Below, piece after piece: positions 1 to 7,812 of a stretch of DNA of 38,255 nt. The notes beneath the pieces were generated by a model that ran no database searches, was not told the DNA's origin, and saw only the letters and a list, made by a program, of their open reading frames with translations. The stretch spans positions 1 through 38,255 of the forward strand of contig JAFSZJ010000103.1 in NCBI GenBank assembly GCA_017458965.1. Reading direction: 5' to 3'. The position numbers were made by a program, and so were the translations under genes. Positions within the stretch are counted from its first letter, which is position 1. Each line of letters opens with the position of its first letter. Source of the DNA: Kiritimatiellia bacterium. Lineage in GTDB: Bacteria > Verrucomicrobiota > Kiritimatiellia > RFP12 > JAAYLN01.

Positions 1-31
1 CCAGACCTCCCCTCGCGAAAGCGTGATAAGG

Positions 32-61
32 ATGGTATCACACGCGGCCTCGCCGCGTCAA
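32..61 (-). promoter_or_regulatory. Leftward sigma-70-like promoter, copy 1
   Basis: Read on the minus strand, TTGACG (61-56) and TACCAT (37-32) are separated by 18 bp. A run of seven A residues lies just upstream of the -35 and could act as an UP element. A GGGGAGG Shine-Dalgarno-like sequence follows near the window edge, so the promoter probably drives a leftward gene that starts outside the window. Confidence 0.45.
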
Positions 62-77
62 CCACTTTTTTTCGCGG
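53..77. repeat. Stem-loop repeat, copy 1
   Basis: A 5-bp stem CCGCG/CGCGG encloses the 15-nt loop TCAACCACTTTTTTT. The copy at 155-179 has the same loop and a stem with one compensatory base-pair change. The loop contains most of the -35 and A-tract of the leftward promoter, so the repeat may be a duplicated promoter rather than an RNA structure. Confidence 0.5.
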
Positions 78-133
78 GCCGCCCCCTCCGGCCGTGGCCG
101 AGGCTGCGGGAGTCCCCGCGAAAACGATTGATG

Positions 134-163
134 ATGATACCAGACCCCGCCCCGCCACGTCAA
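134..163 (-). promoter_or_regulatory. Leftward sigma-70-like promoter, copy 2
   Basis: This second copy has the same layout as the one at 32-61. On the minus strand it reads TTGACG (163-158), an 18-bp spacer and TATCAT (139-134), with the same A-tract upstream of the -35. It would be the distal of two tandem promoters for the gene off the left edge. Confidence 0.45.
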
Positions 164-179
164 CCACTTTTTTTCGTGG
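155..179. repeat. Stem-loop repeat, copy 2
   Basis: The stem CCACG/CGTGG encloses the identical 15-nt loop found at 58-72. Relative to copy 1, one G:C pair has become A:T with both partners changed. Confidence 0.5.
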
Positions 180-183
180 GTGG

Positions 184-247
184 TGCGCGGCGAGACGCCG
201 CACCTCCGCGTGTGTTGCGCGGCGAGACGCCGCACCTCCGTGTGTGT
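184..247. repeat. 32-bp tandem direct repeat, two copies
   Basis: Two adjacent 32-bp units (184-215 and 216-247) differ at a single position, and the first four bases of a third unit (TGCG) follow at 248-251. Each unit contains a perfect short palindrome GCGGCG-AGA-CGCCGC (187-201 and 219-233). The repeat abuts the truncated GH2 remnant and may mark the point where its N-terminus was lost. Confidence 0.7.
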
Positions 248-262
248 TGCGTCCAGTGCCGC

Positions 263-905
263 AGCGTCGTGAAGCTCAACGGCAAGGTCGTCGGAGGTCG
301 TCCCTTCGGCTACGCGAGCGAGACTATCGACGTGACGGATGACCTGCTGGCTTCAGGGAACGTCCTCGAGATCGAGGCGGAGAACGTGCCGGCCTCGTCG
401 CGTTGGTACCCCGGCTCCGGCATATTCCGCGACGTGACCGTGCGCATCTGCCCGCCAGATCACGTCAAGCCAAACACGCTCTTCATCCGCACACTCGAGG
501 CAACGGTGAAGACCGCGCGCATCGCGGTCTCGTACGAGACGCCGAAAGGCGCCACGGACTACACCTTCACCGTGGAGAATCCGCGTCTCTGGTCGCCGGA
601 AACCCCGGAACTCTACGAGCTCGAACTCTTCGGCGAGAAGTTCCGCTACGGCATCCGCACGGCGGTCTTCGACTCGCGGAAGGGCTTCTTCCTGAACGGC
701 GTCCACCGCCAGATGCGCGGCGTCTGCATGCACCACGACGAGGGGCGCGAGAAGCGCGGGCCGTACGAGTACCGGTTCGTCTGGGACGACGTCCGCTACG
801 AACCAGGCGAAATTCGCGTAAAGACATGGCGCGACGGCAAGGAGTGGGCGGAGGACGCAGTAAGGACGGCGGGCGAACCTGTGCGCATCGAGCGGACCGA
901 AAGGC
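263..905 (+). pseudogene. Decayed GH2 family glycosidase (beta-galactosidase-like), barrel deleted
   Basis: The translation contains the end of a GH2 sugar-binding domain, with VKLNGKVVG and the family hallmark SRWYPGSGIFRDV. The Ig-like domain follows (ENPRLWSPETPELYELE), then the start of the catalytic region (FFLNGVHRQMRGVCMHHDEG). Within about ten codons (about 745-775) it jumps to text typical of the GH2 C-terminal domain (FVWDDVRYEPGEIRVKTW, WAEDAVRTAGEP). The whole TIM barrel with its catalytic glutamates is therefore missing, as is the N-terminus. The frame stays open through the remnant and runs into the histidine kinase behind it, so automatic annotation will probably call one 721-residue chimera. 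I infer a pseudogene left by an in-frame deletion. Domain identity is by motif recognition. Confidence 0.75.
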
Positions 906-934
906 GATTCGGGCGTCTCACGTTCGCGGAATGC

Positions 935-963
935 TTGCAACGGGGGCGCATTGGCTATAGAAT
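935..963 (+). promoter_or_regulatory. Sigma-70-like promoter for the histidine kinase
   Basis: TTGCAA (935-940), a 17-bp spacer and TAGAAT (958-963) end 25 bp before the ATG at 989. Transcription would start near 970, giving a leader of about 20 nt. This supports the view that the kinase is its own gene and not fused to the upstream GH2 remnant. Confidence 0.55.
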
Positions 964-988
964 AACAAATGAATTCCACGACAAAGTT

Positions 989-2188
989 ATGCCAATGAAC
1001 GACAAGACTGAAAGTTTCGGACTGCTGGCCGACGGGCTGGCGCACGACTACAACAACATCCTCACCACGATGCTCGGCAACATCGACCTGGTCCTGGCGG
1101 ACGACTCGCTGAACCAGGACGCCCACGAAGCGGTTGCCGACGTACGCACCTCGATCATGCGGGCATCCGATCTCGTGCACCGCGTTTTCGCATACGTGGG
1201 GAACAGCGAGCCGGTATCGGAGCGCATAGACGTCGCCGCGTTGCTGCGCGATCTTGCGCGCCTGATGCGCCGCGCCCTCCCAGACACCATCCGCCTCGAC
1301 GTCGACGCCAACGGCGAGGCGTCGGTCACGGCCGACGCCACGCAGCTCTGGCGCGTCGTGATGAACCTCGTCGTCAACGCGCGCGACGCGCTGGCCGGGC
1401 GTGAAGGAACTATCCGCATGGTCTGCGCATCGTGCGATTCGCCCGCCAAGGACGGGCTCGTCCTCACGCCGGGCGCAAAGTCCGCGAAGTGGGTCGAGGT
1501 CATCGTCGCGGACGATGGTCCAGGCATGGATGTCGCCACGGCCTCGCGCATCTTCGACCCGCGCTTCACGACGAAGAAGGAAGGCAACGGCCTCGGTCTG
1601 GCATCGGTGATGGCGATCGTCAGGTCCTACGGCGGGGCCATAGCGCTGAAGACCGCCCCTGGCGCCGGAGCCGAGTTCAGGATCACGCTCCCGTGCGACG
1701 CCTCGGCCGTGGCTACCAACGCCGGCAGTGTCGCGGACGCCGGTTCTGGACATGGCGATGGAGCAGGGACCAATGAGAGCGAGGAGAAACCGGCCCCGCA
1801 GCGCAAGGCGATACTCGTCGTGGATGACGACGCCTCGATACTGAAGCTCCTCGGCATCATCCTGCGCAACGGCGGCCATGACGTGGTCACGGCATCCTCC
1901 GGAGAGGAGGGTCTCGCCACATACCGGGCATCCCCTGCCCGCTTCTCCATGGCGCTGGTCGATGCGGCGATGGGCCTCGGCATGGACGGCATCGGGATGT
2001 GCGCCGAGATACGGCGCGATGACGCGGCGATCCCGCTTGTCCTCATGAGCGCCTACCGCGCCAAGGAGATGGCCGGCAAGATGACAGAGGCCGGAATAAG
2101 CCGCTTCCTCGCGAAGCCGTTCCGCGGCAGCGACGTGCTGGAGATGGTGGCATCGCTGACGGGCGGCGACGCGGTCTCGGCAAAGTGA
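989..2188 (+). CDS. Hybrid sensor histidine kinase/response regulator, soluble
   Basis: This 399-residue protein starts with an NtrB-like phosphoacceptor helix (GLAHDYNN, His19). The ATPase domain follows, with an N box (NLVVNARDAL, about 127-135), G1 (DDGPGMD, about 175-181) and G2 (GNGLGLAS, about 199-206). A Ser/Gly/Glu-rich linker leads to a complete receiver domain with the acidic pair Asp279/Asp280, acceptor Asp325, Ser354 and Lys376. There is no membrane segment and no PAS or GAF domain, so the signal must come from a partner or another soluble input. The ATG at 989 was chosen because everything before it is GH2 remnant and a promoter lies at 935-963; no clear Shine-Dalgarno is visible. 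The flavodiiron gene begins 22 nt downstream, so redox or oxygen signalling is possible. That link rests on context only. Confidence 0.82.
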   Translation: MPMNDKTESFGLLADGLAHDYNNILTTMLGNIDLVLADDSLNQDAHEAVADVRTSIMRASDLVHRVFAYVGNSEPVSERIDVAALLRDLARLMRRALPDTIRLDVDANGEASVTADATQLWRVVMNLVVNARDALAGREGTIRMVCASCDSPAKDGLVLTPGAKSAKWVEVIVADDGPGMDVATASRIFDPRFTTKKEGNGLGLASVMAIVRSYGGAIALKTAPGAGAEFRITLPCDASAVATNAGSVADAGSGHGDGAGTNESEEKPAPQRKAILVVDDDASILKLLGIILRNGGHDVVTASSGEEGLATYRASPARFSMALVDAAMGLGMDGIGMCAEIRRDDAAIPLVLMSAYRAKEMAGKMTEAGISRFLAKPFRGSDVLEMVASLTGGDAVSAK

Positions 2189-2210
2189 TTTTCACAGAGG
2201 GTCAACAACT

Positions 2211-3398
2211 ATGCGTACAAAGATTAAGAACAACGTCAGCTGGGTCGGATACCTCGACTGGGAGCTTGAGACCTTCCACGGCGCCGACTACTCCATCCAC
2301 AATGGCTCAAGCCAGAACGCATACCTGATCGAGGAAGGCAAGACCGTCCTCATCGACACGGTCTGGACACCGCACCGCTTCGGCTTCGTCGAGAACCTCG
2401 CGTCGGAGATCGACCTGAAGAAGATCGACTTCATCGTGGCCAACCACGGTGAGTGCGACCACTCCGGTTCCCTCACCGCCCTGCTTGATCGCATTCCCGG
2501 CACGCCCGTCTATTGCACGGCTCTTGGCGCCAAGAGCCTCGAAGGTCAGTACGGGAAGCGCGGATGGAACCTCAACGTCGTCAAGACCGGAGACTCCATC
2601 GACATCGGCAACGGCAAGAAGCTCGTCTTCGTCGAGATGCGCATGCTCCATTGGCCCGACTCTATGGCCACGTACATGACCGGCGACAACATCCTTTTCT
2701 CCAATGACGCCTTCGGGCAGCACTACGCGGTCGGCGAACTCTTCAACGACAAGGCCAACCAGTGCCTTCTCCGCCTCGAGGCGATGAAGTATTTCACCAA
2801 CATCCTCAACCCATTCGCGCCGATCCTTGCGAAGAAGCTTGATGAGATCGCTGCGATGAACCTGCCGATCGACATCATCGCCCCGTCTCATGGCGCGATA
2901 TGGCGCGACGACCCAATGCAGATAGTTCGCCTCTACGCCGAGTGGGCCAACGCATACCGCGAGAACCAGGTGACGGTCGCCTATGACACGATGTGGGAGG
3001 GAACGACGCAGATAGCCCACGCCATAGCTGACGAGATCCGCAGGCAAAGCCCCGAAACCGTCGTCAAGGTCTTCAACATAGCCAAGTCGGACAAGAACGA
3101 CGTGATGACCGAGGTCTTCAAGTCGAAGGCTATCGCCGTTGGCTCCCCGACCGTCTCCAACAGCATCCTGTCGAGCGTAGCCGGATGGCTGGAGTTCCTG
3201 AAGCAGCTCAAGTTCAAGCAGAAGAAGGCCGCGGCGTTCGGATGCTACGGCTGGAGCGGAGAGAGCGTAAAGCAACTCCAGAAGCTTCTCGGGGAGGCCG
3301 GCTTCTCAGTCGTGGAGGAGAGCATACGCCCGCAGTGGAAGGCGACGCAGGACGACCTTGCCGCAGTCCCGGCCATGGTGAAGAGCCTGCTGGCCTAG
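2211..3398 (+). CDS. fprA: Flavodiiron protein (A-type flavoprotein, O2/NO reductase)
   Basis: At 395 residues this has the usual length of the family. The N-terminal metallo-beta-lactamase-like domain carries all di-iron ligands: His79, Glu81 and Asp83 in ANHGECDHSG, His147 (MLHWPD), Asp166 (SNDAFG) and His227 (PSHGAIW). The C-terminal flavodoxin domain starts at about 255 with YDTMWEGTTQ, the FMN phosphate loop. The family reduces O2 to water or NO to N2O in the cytoplasm using electrons from rubredoxin or a similar donor, and protects anaerobes from oxidative or nitrosative stress. No rubredoxin domain is fused and no rubredoxin gene is adjacent. AGAGGG lies about 10 nt before the ATG. The histidine kinase ends 22 nt upstream, suggesting co-transcription. 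Confidence 0.93.
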   Translation: MRTKIKNNVSWVGYLDWELETFHGADYSIHNGSSQNAYLIEEGKTVLIDTVWTPHRFGFVENLASEIDLKKIDFIVANHGECDHSGSLTALLDRIPGTPVYCTALGAKSLEGQYGKRGWNLNVVKTGDSIDIGNGKKLVFVEMRMLHWPDSMATYMTGDNILFSNDAFGQHYAVGELFNDKANQCLLRLEAMKYFTNILNPFAPILAKKLDEIAAMNLPIDIIAPSHGAIWRDDPMQIVRLYAEWANAYRENQVTVAYDTMWEGTTQIAHAIADEIRRQSPETVVKVFNIAKSDKNDVMTEVFKSKAIAVGSPTVSNSILSSVAGWLEFLKQLKFKQKKAAAFGCYGWSGESVKQLQKLLGEAGFSVVEESIRPQWKATQDDLAAVPAMVKSLLA

Positions 3399-3462
3399 CC
3401 ACACGCATCGGCCACATCCCCCTTGAACAGGTCTTCCGCCTGAAGACAAGAGCGCTGGCATT

Positions 3463-4575
3463 ATGTCTGATGAAATCGGCATGAAGACGTCTGCCCCGCC
3501 GGTGGCCATGCCGACGGCCGAACATGAGCGCAGAGTTAGACGTCTCATATCGGCGCTCAGGCGGAAAGGCCTTGACGGAGCGTTCATAACAAGCCCAGTC
3601 TCACGCCTCTACTACACCGGGCTGGAAAGCACGGCGGGGACGCTTCTAGTCGATGTGGCCGAAGGCCCGGTGTTCGTGGTCGATTTCCGCTACATCCTAA
3701 TGGCGAAGCGGGCGATGCCCTTCGCCAAATGCGTTCTTCAAAGAGCCGGAATGCCGTCGCAGGTGGTCAAAAGCGCCCGCAGGTGGCGCAAGTGCGGCTA
3801 CGAACGGCGCGAAAGCGTCGAAGCTTTCGAGAGGCTCAAGTCCAACCTCGGCACACCCCGCGACTGGACGCCGATCGACGACGAGATCGCGGCGCAGAGA
3901 TCCGTCAAATCGCCGATTGAGATCAAGGCAATACGCAAGGCCGTGGCCGCGAACGACGCGCTGTTCTCCCGCGTCTTCCCGCAGATAGAGCCAGGTATGA
4001 CCGAGTGGGAGGCAAGAGGCATCTTCCGCCGTGAAGCCGATGTGCTTGGACAGGGGGAGGCCTTTGCCACGATAGTCTGCGCCGGACGCAACGGCGCGGA
4101 ATGCCACCATGAGCCGGACGCCACGGTCATAAGGCCACGCGACACGCTGCTGATGGACTTCGGCGTCAAGGTCGATCGCTACTGCTCAGACATGACGCGC
4201 TGCGCCGCCTTCGGCAAGCCGTCGCCCTTCTACCGCGAGATATACTCAATCGTTCTCGACGCGAACCGCAAGGTCATATCGCGTCTCCGTCCCGGCATGA
4301 CCGGCAAGGAGGTCGATGCGATAGCGCGGCGCCACATATCGCGGACCGGGTACGGCGACGCCTTCGCGCATTCCCTCGGACACAGCCTCGGTCTGGAGAT
4401 CCACGAGGGCCCGAACTTCTCGCCTGCCGAGAAGCGCGAGATCAAGCCTGGCATGACGATCACCGTCGAGCCCGGCATATACCTACCCGGACGACTCGGC
4501 ATCAGGATAGAGGATGTCGTTCTAGTCACGGACAAAGGCTGCGAGTGCCTTTCATCGACCCCGCGTGCCATCTGA
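3463..4575 (+). CDS. M24 family metallopeptidase (Xaa-Pro aminopeptidase-like)
   Basis: The 370-residue protein has an N-terminal creatinase-like domain (about 20-145) and a C-terminal pita-bread catalytic domain. All five metal ligands are present: Asp232 (LLMDFG), Asp243 (CSDMTR), His307 (SLGHSLGLEIHEGP), Glu336 (TVEPGIY) and Glu350 (IRIEDVV). The family removes N-terminal residues preceding proline or cleaves X-Pro dipeptides, using Mn or Co in the cytoplasm. Sequence alone does not separate PepP from PepQ. The gene starts 64 bp after the flavodiiron gene without a clear Shine-Dalgarno. A 6-bp stem (3431-3436/3442-3447) lies in that gap but has no U tract. Confidence 0.9.
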   Translation: MSDEIGMKTSAPPVAMPTAEHERRVRRLISALRRKGLDGAFITSPVSRLYYTGLESTAGTLLVDVAEGPVFVVDFRYILMAKRAMPFAKCVLQRAGMPSQVVKSARRWRKCGYERRESVEAFERLKSNLGTPRDWTPIDDEIAAQRSVKSPIEIKAIRKAVAANDALFSRVFPQIEPGMTEWEARGIFRREADVLGQGEAFATIVCAGRNGAECHHEPDATVIRPRDTLLMDFGVKVDRYCSDMTRCAAFGKPSPFYREIYSIVLDANRKVISRLRPGMTGKEVDAIARRHISRTGYGDAFAHSLGHSLGLEIHEGPNFSPAEKREIKPGMTITVEPGIYLPGRLGIRIEDVVLVTDKGCECLSSTPRAI

Positions 4576-4632
4576 CGCATCGGCTTCAAACAGTTTCCCG
4601 GCAATAAGCCGCTGTGCGAGCGGGAGTGAAGG

Positions 4633-4696
4633 GTTGAAAAGTTGAATAGTTGAATAGTTGAAAGGTTGAAGGGTTGAAAGGTTGAAAGGTTGAAAT
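4633..4696. repeat. Octamer array, eight tandem GTTGAAnn units
   Basis: Eight consecutive 8-bp units start with the invariant GTTGAA and end in AA, TA, TA, AG, GG, AG, AG, AT. The array is non-coding and sits just behind the M24 gene. Units are too short and unspaced for CRISPR. It looks like a slippage-generated microsatellite or a protein-binding array; the role is unknown. Confidence 0.9.
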
Positions 4697-4915
4697 GCCG
4701 CGGCGCAGTGGCAGAGCCAGTGGGCTTCAACGCAGAGGGCGCTGCCGCGCCGTCGCAGTGGAACTGTTGCTCTGACTCGCTACGCGAGATGACAACTTCA
4801 CTGGGCCCTTGCCGAGATATCGGGTTTTCGGGATATCGGGATTCCGCCTTTGGAAGCTCAGAGCGAAGAAATTCGAAACCTCCAAACATCCGGGGCGCGG
4901 TAGCGCCAAACAATC

Positions 4916-4943
4916 AAGGCGCGAAGCAATCGCTTCGCGCCTT
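4916..4943. terminator. Strong hairpin terminator between convergent genes
   Basis: A perfect 12-bp stem AAGGCGCGAAGC / GCTTCGCGCCTT has the 4-nt loop AATC. It begins 28 bp past the gyrA stop. On the minus strand it is followed by GATTGTTTGG, a modest U-rich tail. Being symmetrical, it may stop transcription from both sides. Confidence 0.7.
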
Positions 4944-4971
4944 TAACGGCTACACACCAATCGAAAGCGCC

Positions 4972-7722
4972 CTAGGCTTCCGGTGAAGCGGGTTCTTCCG
5001 CGGCTTCGGGTTCCACGGAGGACTCCTCGCCAGGGACGACCGAGGCGGAGATCACGCGATCGTTCTTCGCGACATCCACGACCTTCACTCCGGATGATCC
5101 GCGACCGCATTCACGGATGCCCGCAACGGACATGCGGATTATCTGGCCGGCCGCCGTGATGACCACCAGGCTGTCAGCGGTCCCGCCGACCTTGACGCAG
5201 GCCGCGAAGACCACCTTGCCGTTACGGCCTTCCGTCTTGATGGACTTCATGCCCATGCCGCCACGCTTGTGAATCGTGTAACTTTCGGGATGGGTGAGGA
5301 CGCCAAAGCCGTTCTCCACTATGAGAAGGAGACGCGCATCTTCGGTCTTGTCAACCTTGACCAGCGCACGGATCGAGTCGACGAAATCGGCACCCTGTTC
5401 CTCGGTTTCGGTTCCGCGTTCCTCGTTCCCCGCTTCATCCTCTTCCGCCTCGCCGAAAACGACGCCGGCAAGACGCATCCCGCGCACACCGGCGGCGGCG
5501 CGGCCCATGACACGGACGTCATGCTCGTTGAAGTGGAGGGCCTGTCCCGAGGCGGAGACCAGGAAGAGTTCGTCCTCAGGCTCCACGAGCTCCACTCCGA
5601 CGAGCTCGTCGCCGTCGCGAAGGTTGAGGGCGCGGATGCCGCTCTTGTTGATGTTGATGAACTCGCGGAGGTGGGTCTTCTTGACAACACCTTTCCTGGT
5701 GGCGAAGAAGAGCGATTCGACATCGTTGAAGATGTCCTTGCGGTCGCGCTTGGCGTCGCCGAGCGATATGACGCTCAGTACACGCTCGGCGGGACGCGCC
5801 GGGATGTCGGCTCCGTAGGCGTCCTTCGCCCCCTCCGGAACGCCCGGGTCGAGGTTGATGCCGTTGACCAACGCCTTGCCGGTGGAGTTGAGGTCCGATT
5901 CGGGGATCTGGTAGACCATGCCCTCGAAGACGCGGCCATAGGAGGTGAAGAAGAGAAGCTTGTCATGCGTAGTCGTCGTGATGACGCGCAGTATCTCGTC
6001 CTCCTCCTTGTTTTTGGAACCCTTGCGCCCCTTGCCGCCGCGCTTCTGTTCCTCAAGGCCTTCGAGCGGGCTGCGCTTGATGTAGTTGCGGCGCGTAAGC
6101 GTGATGATGCACGGTTCGTTCTTGATGTAGTCGAGCGGGTTGGAGCTGAGGTCGTCGAGGTCCTCGCGGATCTCGGTGCGACGCGGATCCTTGGCCCCGT
6201 ACTTGGAGATCGCCTCGTCCATGTCCGCCTTGATGATGTCGAAGACCCGCTGCGGATCGGCGAGGATCGCCTTGTACTCCTCAATGTCCTTGAGGAGCTG
6301 GTTGTATTCCTCCTCGACCTTGTCGCGCTGCAGGCCGGTGAGCTGGCGGAGACGCATGTCGAGGATCGCGGACGACTGCTCGTCGTCGAGGCCGAAGCGC
6401 TCCAGCAGACGAGCCTTGGCCTCGTCGTCGTCCTTCGACGAGCGGATGATGTGCACCACCTCGTCGATGTTGTCGATGGCGATGCGGAAGCCTTCGAGGA
6501 TGTGGACGCGATCCTCGGCCTTCTTCAACAGGAACTTCGTGCGGCGGGTGACTACCTCGAAGCGGTGGTCGATGAAGCACTTCAGGAAGAGCTTGAGACT
6601 CATGCGCCGCGGTGTGCCGTGGTCGAGGGCGAGCATGTTCGCCGGGAAGTTCGACTGGAGCTCAGTAAGGCGGTAGAGGTAGTTGAGGACGACGTCGGCC
6701 TGGGCGTCGGACTTGACCGTGACGACGATGTTCACGCCCATGTCGCCCTTGGAGAAGTCCTTGACGTCCGCGATTCCCTCGATCTCGTGGTTCTTGATGA
6801 GTTCACCGAGGTGGATGAGCATCTGGCGCTTGTTCACGCCGTATGGGATCTCGGAGATGACGATCTTCTCGCGTCCGGACTTGTCCGTGACGATCTCCGC
6901 TTTGGCGCGGACCTTCAGCGAGGCGCGGCCGGTCACGTACATCTGGCGGATGGCGGAGCGCCCGCAGATCATGGCGCCTGTCGGGAAGTCCGGTCCCTTG
7001 ACGAACATCATGAGGTCGTCAACCGTGCAGTCGGGGTGGTCGATCTGGTACTTCACCGCCTCGCAGAGCTCGCCAAGGTTGTGCGTGGGGATGTTCGTCG
7101 CCATGCCGACGGCGATGCCGGACGAGCCGTTGAGGAGAAGATTGGGGAACTTCGCGGGAAGGACCGTCGGCTCTACGGTGCGCCCGTCGTAGGTCGGCAC
7201 CATGTCGACCGTGTCCTTGTCGATGTCGTCGCAGAGGTCCTCCGCGAGCTCGCACATGCGGACCTCGGTGTATCGTGAGGCCGCGGCGCCGTATCCGTCG
7301 ATGTTGCCGAAGTTGCCGTGGCCATCGACGAGCTTGTTGCGCATGGAGAACGGTTGCGCCAGTCGCACTATCGTCTCGTAGATGGCGGAGTCTCCATGCG
7401 GGTGGTAGTTGCCCATGACTTCGCCGACGACGCTTGCCGACTTGCGATGCGGCTGCGTATGTGTGACGCCAAGCTTGCGCATCGCGTACACCGAACGGCG
7501 GTGGACGGGTTTCATGCCGTCGCGCGCGTCCGGCAGCGAGCGCCCGACGATGACGGACATCGAGTAGTCGAGGTACGACTTCTGCATCTCGTCCTCGACC
7601 TTGATCGTCTCGATGTGCTCGACCACCGGCGCGTCGGTCTGCGCGGTCTCAGTCTCCTCGGCGGAGACCTCGGCCTCCTGCTCCTCGTTCATGCCGTCGT
7701 TCTTATCGTTATCGTCTGCCAT
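4972..7722 (-). CDS. gyrA: DNA gyrase subunit A
   Basis: This is the breakage-reunion subunit of a type IIA topoisomerase, 916 residues from the chosen start. The active-site tyrosine is Tyr151 in AAASRYTEVRM. The quinolone-pocket segment NYHPHGDSAIYET has Ser112 and Glu116 at the E. coli Ser83 and Asp87 positions. A GyrA box, QKRGGKG instead of the usual QRRGGKG, lies near residue 560. It indicates DNA wrapping and so gyrase rather than topoisomerase IV. The C-terminal beta-pinwheel domain is interrupted by an acidic insert (EAEEDEAGNEERGTETEEQG) and ends in an acidic tail. The ATG at 7722 was chosen over one at 7746 because AAGGA lies 8-9 nt before it, inside the longer reading. A promoter at 7771-7742 precedes it. 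No gyrB is adjacent; a ParE-like ATPase subunit is encoded divergently at 11248. Confidence 0.93.
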   Translation of the reverse strand: MADDNDKNDGMNEEQEAEVSAEETETAQTDAPVVEHIETIKVEDEMQKSYLDYSMSVIVGRSLPDARDGMKPVHRRSVYAMRKLGVTHTQPHRKSASVVGEVMGNYHPHGDSAIYETIVRLAQPFSMRNKLVDGHGNFGNIDGYGAAASRYTEVRMCELAEDLCDDIDKDTVDMVPTYDGRTVEPTVLPAKFPNLLLNGSSGIAVGMATNIPTHNLGELCEAVKYQIDHPDCTVDDLMMFVKGPDFPTGAMICGRSAIRQMYVTGRASLKVRAKAEIVTDKSGREKIVISEIPYGVNKRQMLIHLGELIKNHEIEGIADVKDFSKGDMGVNIVVTVKSDAQADVVLNYLYRLTELQSNFPANMLALDHGTPRRMSLKLFLKCFIDHRFEVVTRRTKFLLKKAEDRVHILEGFRIAIDNIDEVVHIIRSSKDDDEAKARLLERFGLDDEQSSAILDMRLRQLTGLQRDKVEEEYNQLLKDIEEYKAILADPQRVFDIIKADMDEAISKYGAKDPRRTEIREDLDDLSSNPLDYIKNEPCIITLTRRNYIKRSPLEGLEEQKRGGKGRKGSKNKEEDEILRVITTTTHDKLLFFTSYGRVFEGMVYQIPESDLNSTGKALVNGINLDPGVPEGAKDAYGADIPARPAERVLSVISLGDAKRDRKDIFNDVESLFFATRKGVVKKTHLREFININKSGIRALNLRDGDELVGVELVEPEDELFLVSASGQALHFNEHDVRVMGRAAAGVRGMRLAGVVFGEAEEDEAGNEERGTETEEQGADFVDSIRALVKVDKTEDARLLLIVENGFGVLTHPESYTIHKRGGMGMKSIKTEGRNGKVVFAACVKVGGTADSLVVITAAGQIIRMSVAGIRECGRGSSGVKVVDVAKNDRVISASVVPGEESSVEPEAAEEPASPEA

Positions 7723-7741
7723 GGCAACTTTTCCTTGTAAG

Positions 7742-7771
7742 AACATACTATTTCACCCCGCCCGAAGTCAA
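7742..7771 (-). promoter_or_regulatory. gyrA promoter
   Basis: On the minus strand TTGACT (7771-7766), an 18-bp spacer and TATGTT (7747-7742) lie just before the gyrA Shine-Dalgarno. The predicted leader is only about 13 nt. It is divergent from the promoter at 7813-7842, and about 40 bp separate the two -35 boxes. Confidence 0.55.
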
Positions 7772-7812
7772 TCCCCGACTAGCCGAATCCGCAAACAGCG
7801 CCAACTCTTTTC

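Larger units (their letters stand above)
1..250. other. Intergenic region with duplicated leftward promoters and repeats
   Basis: No convincing gene is seen in this stretch, although a reading frame stays open from position 23. It holds two copies of a leftward promoter/stem-loop unit (about 32-77 and 134-179) and a 32-bp tandem repeat (184-247). On the minus strand a purine-rich GGGGAGG lies near positions 6-13. This would suit as the ribosome binding site of a leftward gene starting just outside the window. Confidence 0.6.
4576..4971. other. Intergenic region with repeats and palindromes
   Basis: No gene is supported in these 396 bp between the convergent M24 gene and gyrA. The region contains an octamer array (4633-4696) and several palindromes. 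These are GGCGC-TGCC-GCGCC (4738-4751), CTCGC-TAC-GCGAG (4776-4788), GGCGC-GGTA-GCGCC (4894-4907) and a 12-bp terminator stem (4916-4943). The 9-mer GATATCGGG is repeated at 4816 and 4832. Confidence 0.75.

Noticed and set aside
23-988. N-terminal part of a 721-residue open frame read as one protein with the histidine kinase
   Set aside because: The first 240 bases encode low-complexity text over repeats. The next part is a GH2 remnant, and a promoter plus a sensible ATG precede the kinase at 989.
353-1879. 508-codon open frame on the minus strand
   Set aside because: It lies antisense to the GH2 remnant and the histidine kinase, whose motifs are unambiguous, and its translation shows no domain.
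3431-3447. Terminator between the flavodiiron and M24 genes
   Set aside because: The 6-bp stem GTCTTC/GAAGAC has no U tract and the genes appear to be co-transcribed.
4633-4696. CRISPR array
   Set aside because: The units are contiguous 8-mers with no spacers and no cas genes are in the window.
5269-7278. 669-codon open frame on the plus strand
   Set aside because: It is antisense to gyrA. Its Val/Leu/Asp-rich text is the mirror of GC-rich gyrA codons and shows no family motif.
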